Below, piece after piece: positions 46,044 to 56,499 of a stretch of DNA of 64,000 nucleotides. How positions within the stretch are numbered: the first letter of the stretch is position 1; each line of letters starts with the position of its first letter. This DNA is from Dermacentor variabilis (Eukaryota > Arthropoda > Arachnida > Ixodida > Ixodidae). The translations under genes and the position numbers were made by a program. The notes beneath the pieces were generated by a model. It had not been told where the DNA came from. It saw nothing but the letters and a program-made list of their open reading frames with translations, and ran no database searches. Location of the stretch: the NCBI RefSeq assembly GCF_050947875.1, contig NC_134577.1, positions 67,677,139 through 67,741,138 of the forward strand. Direction: 5' to 3'.

Positions 46044-46344
46044 TTGTATTGCGCTTAGTGTTACACTAAACGTAACTAATGGATGGACATAATGAATAAA
46101 ACGCGTACGTACGTGGCGCAACCCAGCAACTTGTTTAATATACTGTTAAAGAACACGCTGATATGAAAGGTAATGTGGCGGGGGAGGGGCATATCTCTCC
46201 TTTCCCTCCCTGCCACATCACTTTGTATATAAGCGTGTTCTTTAACAGTATTAAACAAGTTGGTAGTTTGCGTTACGTTCGCCCGCGTCTCCATCCTTAT
46301 GTTCCTCCATTAGTTGCGTCAGTGTAACACTAAGCGTAATACAA
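46044..46344. mobile_element. Foldback MITE with near-complete arms
   Basis: The left end TTGTATTGCGCTTAGTGTTA is mirrored at the right by TAACACTAAGCGTAATACAA with one mismatch. Pairing continues through CTAATGGATGGACATAATGA, CAACTTGTTTAATA and CTGTTAAAGAACACGCTGAT, with small differences, to a short loop near 46190. About 300 bp in all, no coding. It lies just right of the RTE 3' fragment. Confidence 0.9.
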
Positions 46345-47159
46345 TTACGGATGATGATCGTGTTGGAAAAAAGGACTGACGTAATGTTCAGTACAGCCCT
46401 GCAGGGAGGCAAGGGTTATACCAACTCTTTTGCACGTTGCCAACTATCGAAACTTATTGCGACATTGCAATCGGTGTCTGAAATGTGACCGTCGGACAAA
46501 ATACCAGTGGTGGTTCGCAGTGAGGCTGGCGAGCAACACAATGTGAGTGTTTTATATTTGATAGGGAACGTACAAGTCAGTACAAACGCAAAAGGAACAG
46601 AAAACGATTTTGTTGAACAAATCATGTATCGCCAAAACTGGTTTGTCCTGTCCTCCTCAAACCCTAACGGGAGCCAATCAAAAAAGCTTGACACATTTTA
46701 AAACTGTTGTTGTTATCAGCCGGTCTTCCATGAACTTGAAGATCTACTTCATTGATCATTTTTTATGGACGCTTGCTCACATCAGCCCCTTCATGCATGC
46801 AAACAGAGTGCTTTTTTTTTTCTCCAGATTACTCAGACCCAAGTGTCTTTTGCTTGCCTAAACACATAGTGTACAGGTTTTCACACCACAAGGAGGTTTG
46901 TTGACCTCACTTCTGACTCCGGAACGCCGTGCAGTCTGGTTTCATCTGCCCTGTATCACAGATTCATTTGTCGTCGTCAGTAATAATGACGCATCGGTAT
47001 ACGTCTTGCTTACATCGGTATACGTCTGAGGGAAAGTGTCAGTTTTCTCGAAAACCTGTGCCAACAAATTCATCAAACGCTTGTCATAAAGTGTCGCCTG
47101 TACGTACCTTCGTGTAATACCGAAATATTTCAGCTTATCGTTTCTGGCATGATTATTAA
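46345..47159. other. Stretch without recognisable genes
   Basis: Short frames only. TACATCGGTATACGTCT occurs twice in a row (about 46990-47030), a small tandem duplication. Confidence 0.45.
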
Positions 47160-48480
47160 AAGCAATGAAAAAGAAAAAAAAGAGGAGATACACCAGAAGA
47201 CCACCACCACGCAACGGCAATGCAAAAGAAAGAAAGAAAGAAAGAAAAAGAGAAAGCGTGTCTACGCAATTACGCGAGCTGCAATGGTGGAATCGGCGCC
47301 TCCGCCGCGACCTCGTGCACCGGGCAAGCCGGGCCCACGAACGACAACAGCGGCGGCCAACCGGGCGATTCACCGCGCTGGCGTCGAGCGGGCGCTCGCA
47401 AAGCGGGCCGGGAGCGCCGCATTTACCGGAGTGTCGCATTAGCGAGTTGTGCTCACAGTATGCGCCGCGCGCTATTTGGGACGACCCGCAAAAAAAAAAA
47501 AAAAGAAAAGAAAGGAAGGAAGAACGGAAGAAAGAAAGAAAGAAAAAAAAGAAAAGGAGGAGTTACGAGCAACCAGCGCTTCTGCGTTGGGCTTTGAGGA
47601 GGGAGGCGGCGGTGAGGGCGCACAGCAGCGGCGACAGCGTTGTCTGCACAGCGGCAACACAGGCGGGCAGGCCTCCGCGCTCGACCTTTCATTGGGCGCT
47701 GCAGCCCCCCACACCCCCCCTTCCACCCTTTACTCGCTTGCACCGTCGCTCGCTCTTGGTTCGGCAGCGATCGATCTCTCCTCGGCGGCAGCGTCGATAA
47801 CGGAGCCTCTTCCAACCAGGCATTGATCCCTTTGCGGACGGCCGTCCCGACGCGGAGGGAGCAGAAAAGGAATAAAAAGGGTGTTCCGAGGGAGAGGGAA
47901 GTCTGGCTTCTCTCGCTTCCTCTTAAGGGCAGCATGGAGGAGTGGAGGGGTTGAGGGGAGAGCGGTGTTGCGGTGCAGTGTACGCTGTGTGGCAGAGAGT
48001 AAATGGTGTTGAAGGTGGCGGGTGAGGGGACAGCGAGGGGCGAAGAGTAACGTTGAGTACGGAAGGGCCGGTAGCCCGTGGACGGGTAGGGTGGTAGGAA
48101 AGTGAGGAAGGGTGTAAAAAGTCTTTGCGGACACCCCCTCGCAAATCGAGAGGAGAGAAGGCGAATAAGGTGTTCGGCTCGAAAACGCGCCTTCGGGGAG
48201 GCGGATGGAGGTGAGAGAAGGAGTTGAGGTTGAGAAAGGAGTATGCTCCTCACAGACACCCTTAAGAGACAGGATCAGAAAGGGTAGGGAATGAGAGAGG
48301 ATCAGGCTTGCCGAAGGGCGACCCCCTTTCTGCTTTTGTAGGACGCAATAACGAAAGGTGTGGGAAAAGAATGAAATCGCTCTGGCCGGACATTGCTTCC
48401 TTGTCTTTTTTATTCTTTCTTTTAGCAGGTTTCCAGCTGTTGCTACTACTTCTTCCGGTGCACTTAACGTGTCCTTCATC
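47160..48480. other. CpG-rich block followed by purine-rich tract, nature unknown
   Basis: 47255-47480 and 47580-47870 are rich in CpG (GGCGCCTCCGCCGCGACC, GCTGGCGTCGAGCGGGCGCT), with GAAA-rich runs between and a GA-rich plus strand from 47860 to 48300. Long frames on the minus strand (268 codons at 48259-47453 and 249 at 48479-47730) are Pro/Ser/Leu-rich. They look like the by-product of a CT-rich strand. The block could be a promoter/first-exon region or an unclassified repeat. No start-site motif is convincing. Confidence 0.4.
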
Positions 48481-49039
48481 GGATAAACTCTCGAGTGGTG
48501 GAAGACCCGTTCAGTTTGTTTCCTTCATTCGCTTGGCTCCGATCATCGAAAGAGTCCGGCAACAGAATGCACAAGGCAGGGGCTGCAGAATATCAGCCCT
48601 TCCGAGGACCGCGACTATGGGTTAGTTTATATGAAGTGCCATTTGATAGAAAAGGAAGGCGAACGGACGCACTGGTCAGGTGCTTTTGTCCTTTCGAAGT
48701 TGCGTGCCGAGGCAGACAGCCGATGAGAAATATTTGATGCGGCCGTTGCACGGTGCAAACAAAAAGAACCGAGTGGACGGCGTTGAGTGCAGCAGAATTC
48801 TAGGCCCCTCGAGTGCATTCAAGCTAGACAGAAAGACTAAATCAAGTTCGATCAGCCGATTACTAATTGATAGTCACGGTGTATTTTGTTTGCGTCATAG
48901 ATCTGAGGGCTACTTGGGGAAAAATCATGAGACAGCTTGACCAGGTCGCACCAACCCAACGCAACGATGCAAAAATACGGTGCATAGAAGTAAAGCTATA
49001 ACTAGGCACACGTGACAAATATAACGGTTGAATAATGGC
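48481..49039. other. Stretch without recognisable genes
   Basis: Nothing supported. Confidence 0.4.
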
Positions 49040-49115
49040 AACCAGTGGCGTAGTCAAGGGGTGACACACCCAGCCCCCCCCCCCCCCCCCCAGAAATTTC
49101 AGTGTTAGTATGGAG
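49040..49115 (+). repeat. Short dispersed repeat with poly-C
   Basis: CCAGTGGCGTAGTCAAGGGG, then a C run (49074-49091), then GAAATTTCAGTGTTAGTATG aligns with 59155-59222 (AGTGGCATAGCCAGGGGGG ... CTACGTTAGTATGGT). The C run probably derives from the C/G-rich middle of the repeat. Confidence 0.6.
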
Positions 49116-50149
49116 CCTTCGTAGCCCCTCTCACCCCTTCTCCCCCTCCCATTAACAGGCGAAGTGGGTGTGTGTCCCCCTCACTAGAAAGAGTTTGGGC
49201 TACACCATTGATGAAAACGGATAATGAAATATTTGAGGTCCCAATTCGCGTTTCTTGAAATGAAAGAAAAAAAAAGTTGGTTCTTAGCGGAGGAAATGAT
49301 AGGCAAGCTTGCATCATAAAATTTCGCACGTGAACCCTATCTACGATGACGTCAGTCTGACGTCGAGGTTGCTTCGCGTATATACGCCCTTTCCTTTTTT
49401 CCGTTTTTTTTTTTTTGCGCAGAGTCCGAAAGTTACGCAGAGTATATATGTTAACTTTTGAATGCCTTTGAATTCTTTTCAGTGGTAAGTAATTAATTAT
49501 GGACAAGTGGACACTCACAAACTCGGTGACGTCAGGAGCAGCCGGTCAGTAAGGTTCCAAATGGCGTGACCACAAGCTTTTTATTTTCGCGTTATTCCTG
49601 GCTCGCTGAGCCTTTACCCTGGGTAATTCAGAGATGTAGCTTACCGTAATATTTCTGTTATCTCCTTAAAACATTTACGTGGATGTCTTTGTTTCTCCGT
49701 CACTACAGCTTCGAAGAAAAAATTTCGCTGTTTTGCTAGTGGTCAACTCGTCATGTTTCGTCATCACACTAGGGTTTTGGAACAATTAGCGAAGTAATTA
49801 GCGAGAAATGTCCCAGCACGAAGGTGCTTAACTCAATAGATCGCAACACAATGTAAAAGCTGGTCAAGAAGAAAGAAAATATAAGTGACATTCGAAATTG
49901 CAACAAAAGGTAAATAGTCGGGAAGCCGTAAAGAAAATAGCGGCAGCATGAAGTCAGTAAGAAGGAAGCTTGACATTGGAAGAAACGAGATGTACGAAGT
50001 CAAAGGCAAGCAGGACAGTGATATCAGCAACTTCGACGATAGGATAAAGGTGGAAAAGCAATCGTTTTACTTGCTGACTGTTATTTTATTCTGACTCCGT
50101 GCAGCTACGTCACCCTGACTGGTTGAACGAGCAGTCAGTGATAGAGCGA
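49116..50149. other. Stretch without recognisable genes
   Basis: A/T-rich, short frames only. Confidence 0.45.
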
Positions 50150-51270
50150 CGAATTTGTATCCAGGGAGGAGGTAAGAAGGTTTTGCAATAAGCGTTGAGT
50201 GTACTAGCGGCAAGAGAAAAAAAAATTGATCTGTCGATGAAACATGGAGGTGACATTATTCTCGAAAAGCTTGTGACGCTTTCTTCGCAGCGCCTTGTGA
50301 CTTAAGCTATACCAGACTTGCAATAATGCAAAAAATCATGTAAGTTCATAAGCAGGGAGATGTTCAAGAATTATTATGCGGCTAATAATAATGATGGCTT
50401 CACATGTCCATTAGTTTGCCTTCGGCATTGTACAGTAGTAATTTCCACTGGAAGCAGGTCAACGCTTGAATCAACAACATCCATGCCATAAAGGCATTTA
50501 GTTAATCCACGTCATTAGTCAGGTTATTAAGCACCATGTGGACCACAAACATCTGTCTGTGGCTTTTAGAAGTTACGATAAGATGTTCGATTTTCAGTAG
50601 ACGCACCAGCAGTCATGCAGGCATGGTGTAGCGAAAGTGTGGAGGAAGCATACGTGAATACCCTAACGATATTCAGAAAGATTTCACAGCTGCCGTAATG
50701 ATTCACAAAGAAAGCGGAAAATGTTAGGCTATTCACTGTTTGCTTAGAAGCAAGCATATGCTGTTATATAAGCCGTCGGAGTCGGAATGATTATGTGCGA
50801 GGATCAACGTGGATGACATCAGTGCCATTCAGTTTGCACATGACAGTCATCCGCTCAGCAACGCTGGAGATGAGTTTCAACAAATGATTGAAGACCTTAG
50901 CCGACAGTGTCTTAGGAGTAAGTTTGAAGATTAACGTGCAGATAACTGGGATGATGTCCGATAGACTGACTAGAGAAGAAGAATTTGTGGATGTCAGTAG
51001 CCTAACCACGTAGATCATTTGCAAGAGTACGTTTACCAAGACCAGTTACACCCAGGGGTTTCAGATTATTACAAGAACGTTTACGGAAATATCAAATGGA
51101 TCGGTGCACACATGACAAGCACTACGAAGTCATGACCGGCATATTACCGTTATTCTTGACAACTGTACAATAGGTTCGTACTACCGTAACTAATTTACAG
51201 GGCAGAAACTTGGAGGACAAAAAAAAAAAGCCTGAGAGGAAGCGGTCGACCACGGTCTTCAGCATGGGCG
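50150..51270 (+). mobile_element. RTE-type LINE fragment, heavily decayed
   Basis: Recognisable pieces follow RTE order. They are GGAGGTGACATTATTCTCGA (the '..GQIVLEKL' region), GTGGCTTTTAGAAGTTACGA (motif A region), GGAAGCATACGTGAATACCC ('EPYVKIL'), then CAGTTTGCACATGACAGTCA at the FADD position and a post-RT segment with ATGATTGAAGACCTTAGCCG. The part around motif B (RQGD) is missing or unreadable. Many stops and frameshifts. Confidence 0.75.
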
Positions 51271-51912
51271 ACGTGCTGTGGATCGCACTGATTTGACCCT
51301 CACATCGTGCCCTCACTGCGGTGCTAAAAATGACAGGTAATTTATGGGGTATAGTCACCTTTCCTCTACGGCAAATGTTGCACTCTGCAGATGCTGCGAA
51401 CCACGCGCTTTACCAGCTGTCTTTAATCTCACCACCCGAGTCTTTGGCCTGGAGTCATTTGCATCGGAAAGGCCCCAGGACAGCCCTTGGTGAGTCACGT
51501 GCTCTTTTGCCACCGACAAGATTTCTTTAGCGACTCGCAGTCGTCGTTCCTCCGCGCCTCCTTGCAACTAACTGCTGTTGCAGCAGCGCCGGCTATGGGA
51601 GAATGATTGAAGCAAAAGTTCTTCTACAGAAACTTCTGAGGGGCAAGGAGTCTCGCGATTTTGAGCAACTCAACACGACGACATCGTCAACGCATCATTG
51701 TCGCGGGCATGTGTACCGACAAGCGCTTGATGATATTGATCATTATTTGATGTAGTGCCCCCAAACTTGTTTCAAACAGTGAAGCTCGAAGTTCAAACCG
51801 ACGGACTAAATGTACGAAAGGGGCCGGCACTAAAGCGCGAATGACATCGTATTCTCGTGAAAAGACGACATTTAGACATAAATACATTTATCTTTTTTAG
51901 ATGGATACAGTT
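51271..51912. other. Stretch without recognisable genes
   Basis: Nothing supported. Confidence 0.4.
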
Positions 51913-51964
51913 TGATTGATTGATTGATTGATTGATTGACTGATTGATTGATTGATTGATTGAT
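51913..51964. repeat. (TGAT)n microsatellite
   Basis: Thirteen units of TTGA/TGAT with one TGAC. The sequence to its right (51970-52140), read on the minus strand, ends in (AATC)n as the SINE tail at 2859 does, so it may be the remnant of another retroelement. Confidence 0.93.
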
Positions 51965-52732
51965 AAAATGCTTCCGCGCCTTCTCCAATTGCGCGGCGAC
52001 TTGGAGCTGGAGAGCGAATGGCGAGCCGCCTAATAGGCGGATGACGTGAACAGTGAGTAGCCTGCCTTGCCCCACTTCGACCCCGTCATCTCCTTTAGTC
52101 TTGACTGTACGTCTTGCAACTGTTTCCGAGGGGCACGGCACTAAATCTAGTTTCTATAGCATTCGCAAAGTGCCTGGAGACTAAGGCATTTGGTAAGCGG
52201 CACGCCCGTAGAACTAAAACCGCCAGTATTTACAAGCCTAGGTCCTCCTGCAACTAGTAGTAACCCCACTTACTCCTTTGTCATATCCTCCCTCTACGCA
52301 CGCTCCGCAATTAAACCACCGAGCACAACATTTATGACAGCGTCGAAACAGGCTCGATTCCACGAAGGAAGCTTCGCTTTAAATAATTGTAGTTTTTTTT
52401 TTCTAATCGAATGCGCACGATATAGTCGTACCACCTACTACAGCATCAAAATGTGTCCCGACTACATAGAGTTTCGCTTTAAATCATTAACAAAAAGAAA
52501 TCAAGCCCAAGCAGGCTCCTCAAGGATGGCTGGCGGCTCAACGCGTGCAAGAAGCGATCTCGAGGGAGCGAATTCGTTTAGGCAGGGAAGTTATGCTTAG
52601 CAACAGCGGAAGATGAAACTGGCTTTTCCGTTTGGGAAATTGTGTTTTGTCGCCGCTATTGGCCATGATAGTGGCTGACGCTCCGAATTCAAGTGAAGCA
52701 GGCACCAATCACATTTTGTAAACTGCTTTTCC
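51965..52732. other. Stretch without recognisable genes
   Basis: A 136-codon plus frame at 52190-52600 has no recognisable features. Nothing else. Confidence 0.4.
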
Positions 52733-52735
52733 AAA

Positions 52736-52788
<53 letters not shown>
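52733..52788. repeat. (AAAT)n microsatellite
   Basis: Fourteen AAAT units. Confidence 0.96.
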
Positions 52789-52791
<3 letters not shown>

Positions 52792-53420
52792 AGAAGCTTT
52801 AGACCAGCGTCTTCTGCCTGCTTTACGCATTGGTCTCAGCGTCGACACCTACATAGCGAGTTCGAGATTTGTGGCTACGTTTTGCGTGCTGTGCATTTGC
52901 AATGATCTAAATGGCAACGATGGCATGCCTCAAAATTAATATATGAATTTCGTGCTATCACCGCGGTCCCAGAGAGGGCGCTTACATGGGTCCGCATTAA
53001 TATGCCCCCAGATACGAGTAAGAGGAGCCGGGAATATTAGTTCACACGGAAGATAGGCTTGTTGAGACGGAAAGAAGTTACAGTGACGTTTCATCTCGTG
53101 AACGCGGGTTACACGCACGCCTATGTGTGCTACTCCCTTTTTGTACATCGTGTTTTATGAATGCGTTGATTGAATGTAAGCGCAGCCGTTATCTTTAAGG
53201 CTTATTAGTGGCACACTTGCGTTGTCGCAAGCCGCCTAGCATGCTCCTCTGGAGTCTTCTGGGCGCCTTTTGCCGTACTTGGCCAGCTTGTGCCCGGCGC
53301 GACATGTCTGCGCAGCGCGAAAGATGAGGCGCTGACGCTGACGTCAACTAGGCTTTAGCTGAGAAACGTACATAACTGTACTTCAGACATGAGCATAAAG
53401 TAATCGAAACTTTTGCGTGA
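52789..53420. other. Stretch without recognisable genes
   Basis: Nothing supported. Confidence 0.4.
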
Positions 53421-53731
53421 CGGTCCCACGTCTCATGAAACACCCATCACAGCCACGTACTTGATTTCGTTTTTGGTGAGTGCATTGGACGGCATGCCGA
53501 CGCAAAGGTCACCCAGCCGCTGTATCTTGTCAGCATCTATGATTTCGCGGGTAAGCTGTTCTCGGTGTTTGGAGATTGCGACGCATTTCGTAGAAATCGT
53601 GGAGGCTGACGAGATGCAGCGGCTGGGTGACCTTTGCATCAGCATGCCGTCTATTTCCCTCACCAAAGGCGAAATCAAGTATCTGGCTGTGATGCAATAG
53701 GGTTTCATGACATGTGGGACCTCAGTTTTTA
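53421..53731. mobile_element. Long near-palindrome (about 150-bp arms), both arms open
   Basis: The left end GGTCCCACGTCTCATGAAAC is mirrored at the right end (GTTTCATGACATGTGGGACC in reverse sense), and the arms pair almost without gaps to a centre near 53572. Each arm, read outward from the centre, encodes a similar peptide: RLGDLCISMPS, LTKGEIKYLAVM (plus strand, right arm) and RLGDLCVGMPS, LTKNEIKYVAVM (minus strand, left arm). It may be a foldback element or an inverted duplication of an exon piece. I recognise no family, and it is not called a gene. Confidence 0.85.
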
Positions 53732-54038
53732 TTTATGCTCATGTGTAAAGTAATACAGTTCTGGCCGTTTCGCAAATAAAGCTTAGTTGAAGTCAGTGCC
53801 TGTGTTGTGTCCTTTCTTCTGGCCTCGTCTTTTGCGCTGTGCAGACATGTCGATATTGAATGACGAACTCGCCCTAGCTTCCACTTTACCGTACACAGTA
53901 AAAAGATTTACACTCTTGAGGGTGTTTTCTTGTCGCACTGGTAACACCCTAACCGTTGGGGCCTTGCAAAAAATTTATAGAGGCCGACAACAGAGCTCTA
54001 ACTAGACGTGCGAGGACGAAAGACGTAGTTGAAAACTA
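53732..54038. other. Spacer, nothing recognised
   Basis: An AATAAAG motif (53774-53781) lies here, but no gene can be attached to it. Confidence 0.4.
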
Positions 54039-54160
54039 TGTAATCGTTCTGACAGCCTTGGGCGCACAAAAAATATGCCACTAGAGAATTTCACAAGGAG
54101 AGATATGAAACTCTCCTGTCGAATATTTCGGTGCGCCCAAGGCTGTCAGAACCATTACAT
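54039..54160. mobile_element. Small foldback MITE
   Basis: ATGTAATCGTTCTGACAGCC then TTGGGCGCAC at the left is inverted at the right (GTGCGCCCAAGGCTGTCAGA, then ACCATTACAT) with one mismatch over about 30 bp. The inner halves also pair around GGAGAG/CTCTCC. Length 122 bp. Confidence 0.88.
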
Positions 54161-54567
54161 CTACGATTGCGCATAAAATAAAAATTGCGCGTCGCTTGGA
54201 TTTTCCTGCATAAAAAAACATTAGAGGTGTCTCTGCCCATGTAAAGAATGTATGAAGAACCAACCCCAGTTGCTATCCAACAATGTGTTCGTAGCATGCT
54301 TTGGGAAGTGGTTATTTGTGACAATATGTTGCACTATGTGTTATCTATGGCGCTCCCCTTACCGCTAGGCTTTACCTATACGCGGAAGCCAAACGATGTT
54401 CCATCGCCACTTCCTCAAGGACCAGTTCGGAACCCCATGCAACGTCGGCTACCCACGCCGTAGCGTCTCCGACGACAGCGTCTGTGGCTTCGACCATAGG
54501 CGCAGCGTCTCAATGAAAGCGTCTTTGAAAGGCTAGCTGTCGCGATGGAAGACAGTGAGAACGCCCC
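54161..54567. other. Stretch without recognisable genes
   Basis: Nothing supported. Confidence 0.4.
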
Positions 54568-54640
54568 CCTTACCACCGGTACCACTGCGCGGTGGTACCA
54601 TACCACCGGTACCACTGTATGGCGGTACAGCACCACCGCG
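54568..54640. repeat. Short imperfect tandem repeat
   Basis: ACCACCGGTACCACTG units are repeated with GCGGTGGTACC segments, which also makes local palindromes (GGTACC). Confidence 0.75.
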
Positions 54641-55639
54641 GGGCTTTTTGCCGCTGTGTACGGACGCACTATCTTCGGGATCGGGTGGCCCACGAAGACG
54701 GCTAGACGCGAAGAAATCGGGGTTGCGTTCCTAAAAGCGTGTTCTTCCGTCCTCCTGTCCATGCAACCGACGGTCCGACTGACTGATTGTGACTGAATTC
54801 GGAGCATAGGGCCACGCTGAGAATACAGACAGGTGCGCTTGCATCATCACACCGTTGATTGGACGGCACCAGCAGTAGCCACCCTAGCAGCAGCTTTTTT
54901 TTTTTTCATTCCAGTGCAAGGTTGTCCATAGCACGACGGGTGCTTGCCAGCAGTGCCCCAATTCTTCGGTGGCACGTGTTACCGCAGCTAACTTTGCAGG
55001 AGAAAAAGAAAGGGATGATTTTCTTCCGTATTGAATTACGGGCGTTTGTTTTCAATGCGCTAAATAAAAGAAACACTTGCTGTGCCTCGAAGTTTGGTAC
55101 GTTTCATTTCTGTAGATATTGCGAAAATTATTTTTTAGCAAGCTTCTTAAACCTGGTGATAACGTGAGGTATGCTGGAGGGTTCTATTCTGGCTCCTTAA
55201 CAAATTGCCCGCAGAGCCTGAGTTTTCTTTTTTGCAATAAATGATTCGTGGAATGATATTATATTAAGTAGCTGTACACATTTGTGGACTGGTACATCTA
55301 GCCTAATTTTCGCCTAATGGTTCGATTATTATGGATGAGATTACTCTACTGTACCGATAAAATATTGTCAATTTTCCAAACATTGGCCAACTTCTTACTA
55401 TAGCCGATAGTAAGTTGTATTTAACGCATGTTAGACTGTATATATGAATAATTGCACAGAATTTTGCATCGACGCTGTTAAGCGGAGTTTCGCGAAGTAA
55501 AAAATGAGAAAGAAACTGTCAAATTAGTCAAAAAGAAATAGGTTAATCTAGACGCAGTAAGGTTAAAAGCAGACGAATTCAAGCTGGCTCTCGCAAACAA
55601 ATGTGTATCTTTAGAACGGGAAGATGAAGATACATAAGC
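54641..55639. other. Stretch without recognisable genes
   Basis: A/T-rich after 55000; nothing supported. Confidence 0.45.
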
Positions 55640-55930
55640 AGCGGTTAAAGTGCGAAATAGAGAGAGAGAAAGAAAGGCAAAAGAAATACAGGGAGGTTAA
55701 CCAGAGGTTATATCCGGTTGGCTACCCTGCACTTGGGGAGGGGCAACGGGATGCGATACGTGAGAGAGAGAAAAGAATTAAAAATTGGAAAAAAACGAAA
55801 CAAAATACACACACACACACACACACACACGTACACACGAAGTGTTTCTGTGGGCACTGTCACGCAGTCTGCAAAGGCGTTCCTAAGTTACGCATAAGTT
55901 CCTAAGTTATACTATAAGTCACACAGTGTG
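55640..55930. repeat. Dispersed repeat, copy 2 of 3
   Basis: GGGAGGTTAACCAGAGGTTA, CCGGTTGGCTACCCTGCACT, GGGATGCGATACGTGAG, then a (CA)n array (55807-55830) and GGGCACTGTCACGCAGTCTG, CAAAGGCGTTCCTA. The same order recurs about 460 bp to the right. Confidence 0.82.
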
Positions 55931-56104
55931 CAGTCACAATAAGTCACAGTCCCGTGTCTCTTAAGAACCGCACCAGCGCCTTGATAGCGGATCGCGCGGA
56001 TCTTCACGTAGGACAGTTTCCAAAGGTGTTTTCTGTTACTGGGCGCTTGTCGAGTTTGTCTAGGGTAGCTGAGAGGGGAGGGGAAGAACCAAGGCAGCGA
56101 GTAG

Positions 56105-56475
56105 GTAAGAGAGAGAGGGAGAGAGAAAGGCAAAGGAAAGACAGGGAGGTCAACCAGAGATTATCTCCGGTTGGCTACCCTGTACTGGAGGAGGGGAAAG
56201 GGGATGCGATAGGTGGGAAAGAGAAGGATAAAAAATAAAAAGAGAAAAGTCAAACTACACACACATGCGCGTGCACACAAACTGTTTGTGTGGGTACTGT
56301 CACGCAGCCCGCAAAGGCGTTCCTAGTGTTATGCAGTGTCACCGCACAATCCTGCGTCACACAGTGAAGTCACAATCTGTCAGAAAGTCCAGTGTCTTTT
56401 AAATACCGCAGCAGCGCCTTCATAGCCGATCGCGCTGATGTTCGCGTAGGCCAGCTTCCAAGGATCCAAGTAACA
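56105..56475. repeat. Dispersed repeat, copy 3 of 3
   Basis: GGGAGGTCAACCAGAGATTA, CCGGTTGGCTACCCTGTACT, GGGGATGCGATAGGTGG, GGTACTGTCACGCAGCCCGC, AAAGGCGTTCCTAG. Same orientation as the copy at 55640 and joined directly to the RTE fragment that begins near 56500. Confidence 0.82.
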
Positions 56476-56499
56476 AAGGACCTAATAAAGAATTGAAGA

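Noticed and set aside
47453..48479. Minus-strand frames of 268 and 249 codons
   Set aside because: They overlap each other in different frames and are Pro/Ser/Leu-rich because the strand is CT-rich. No domain, no splice context.
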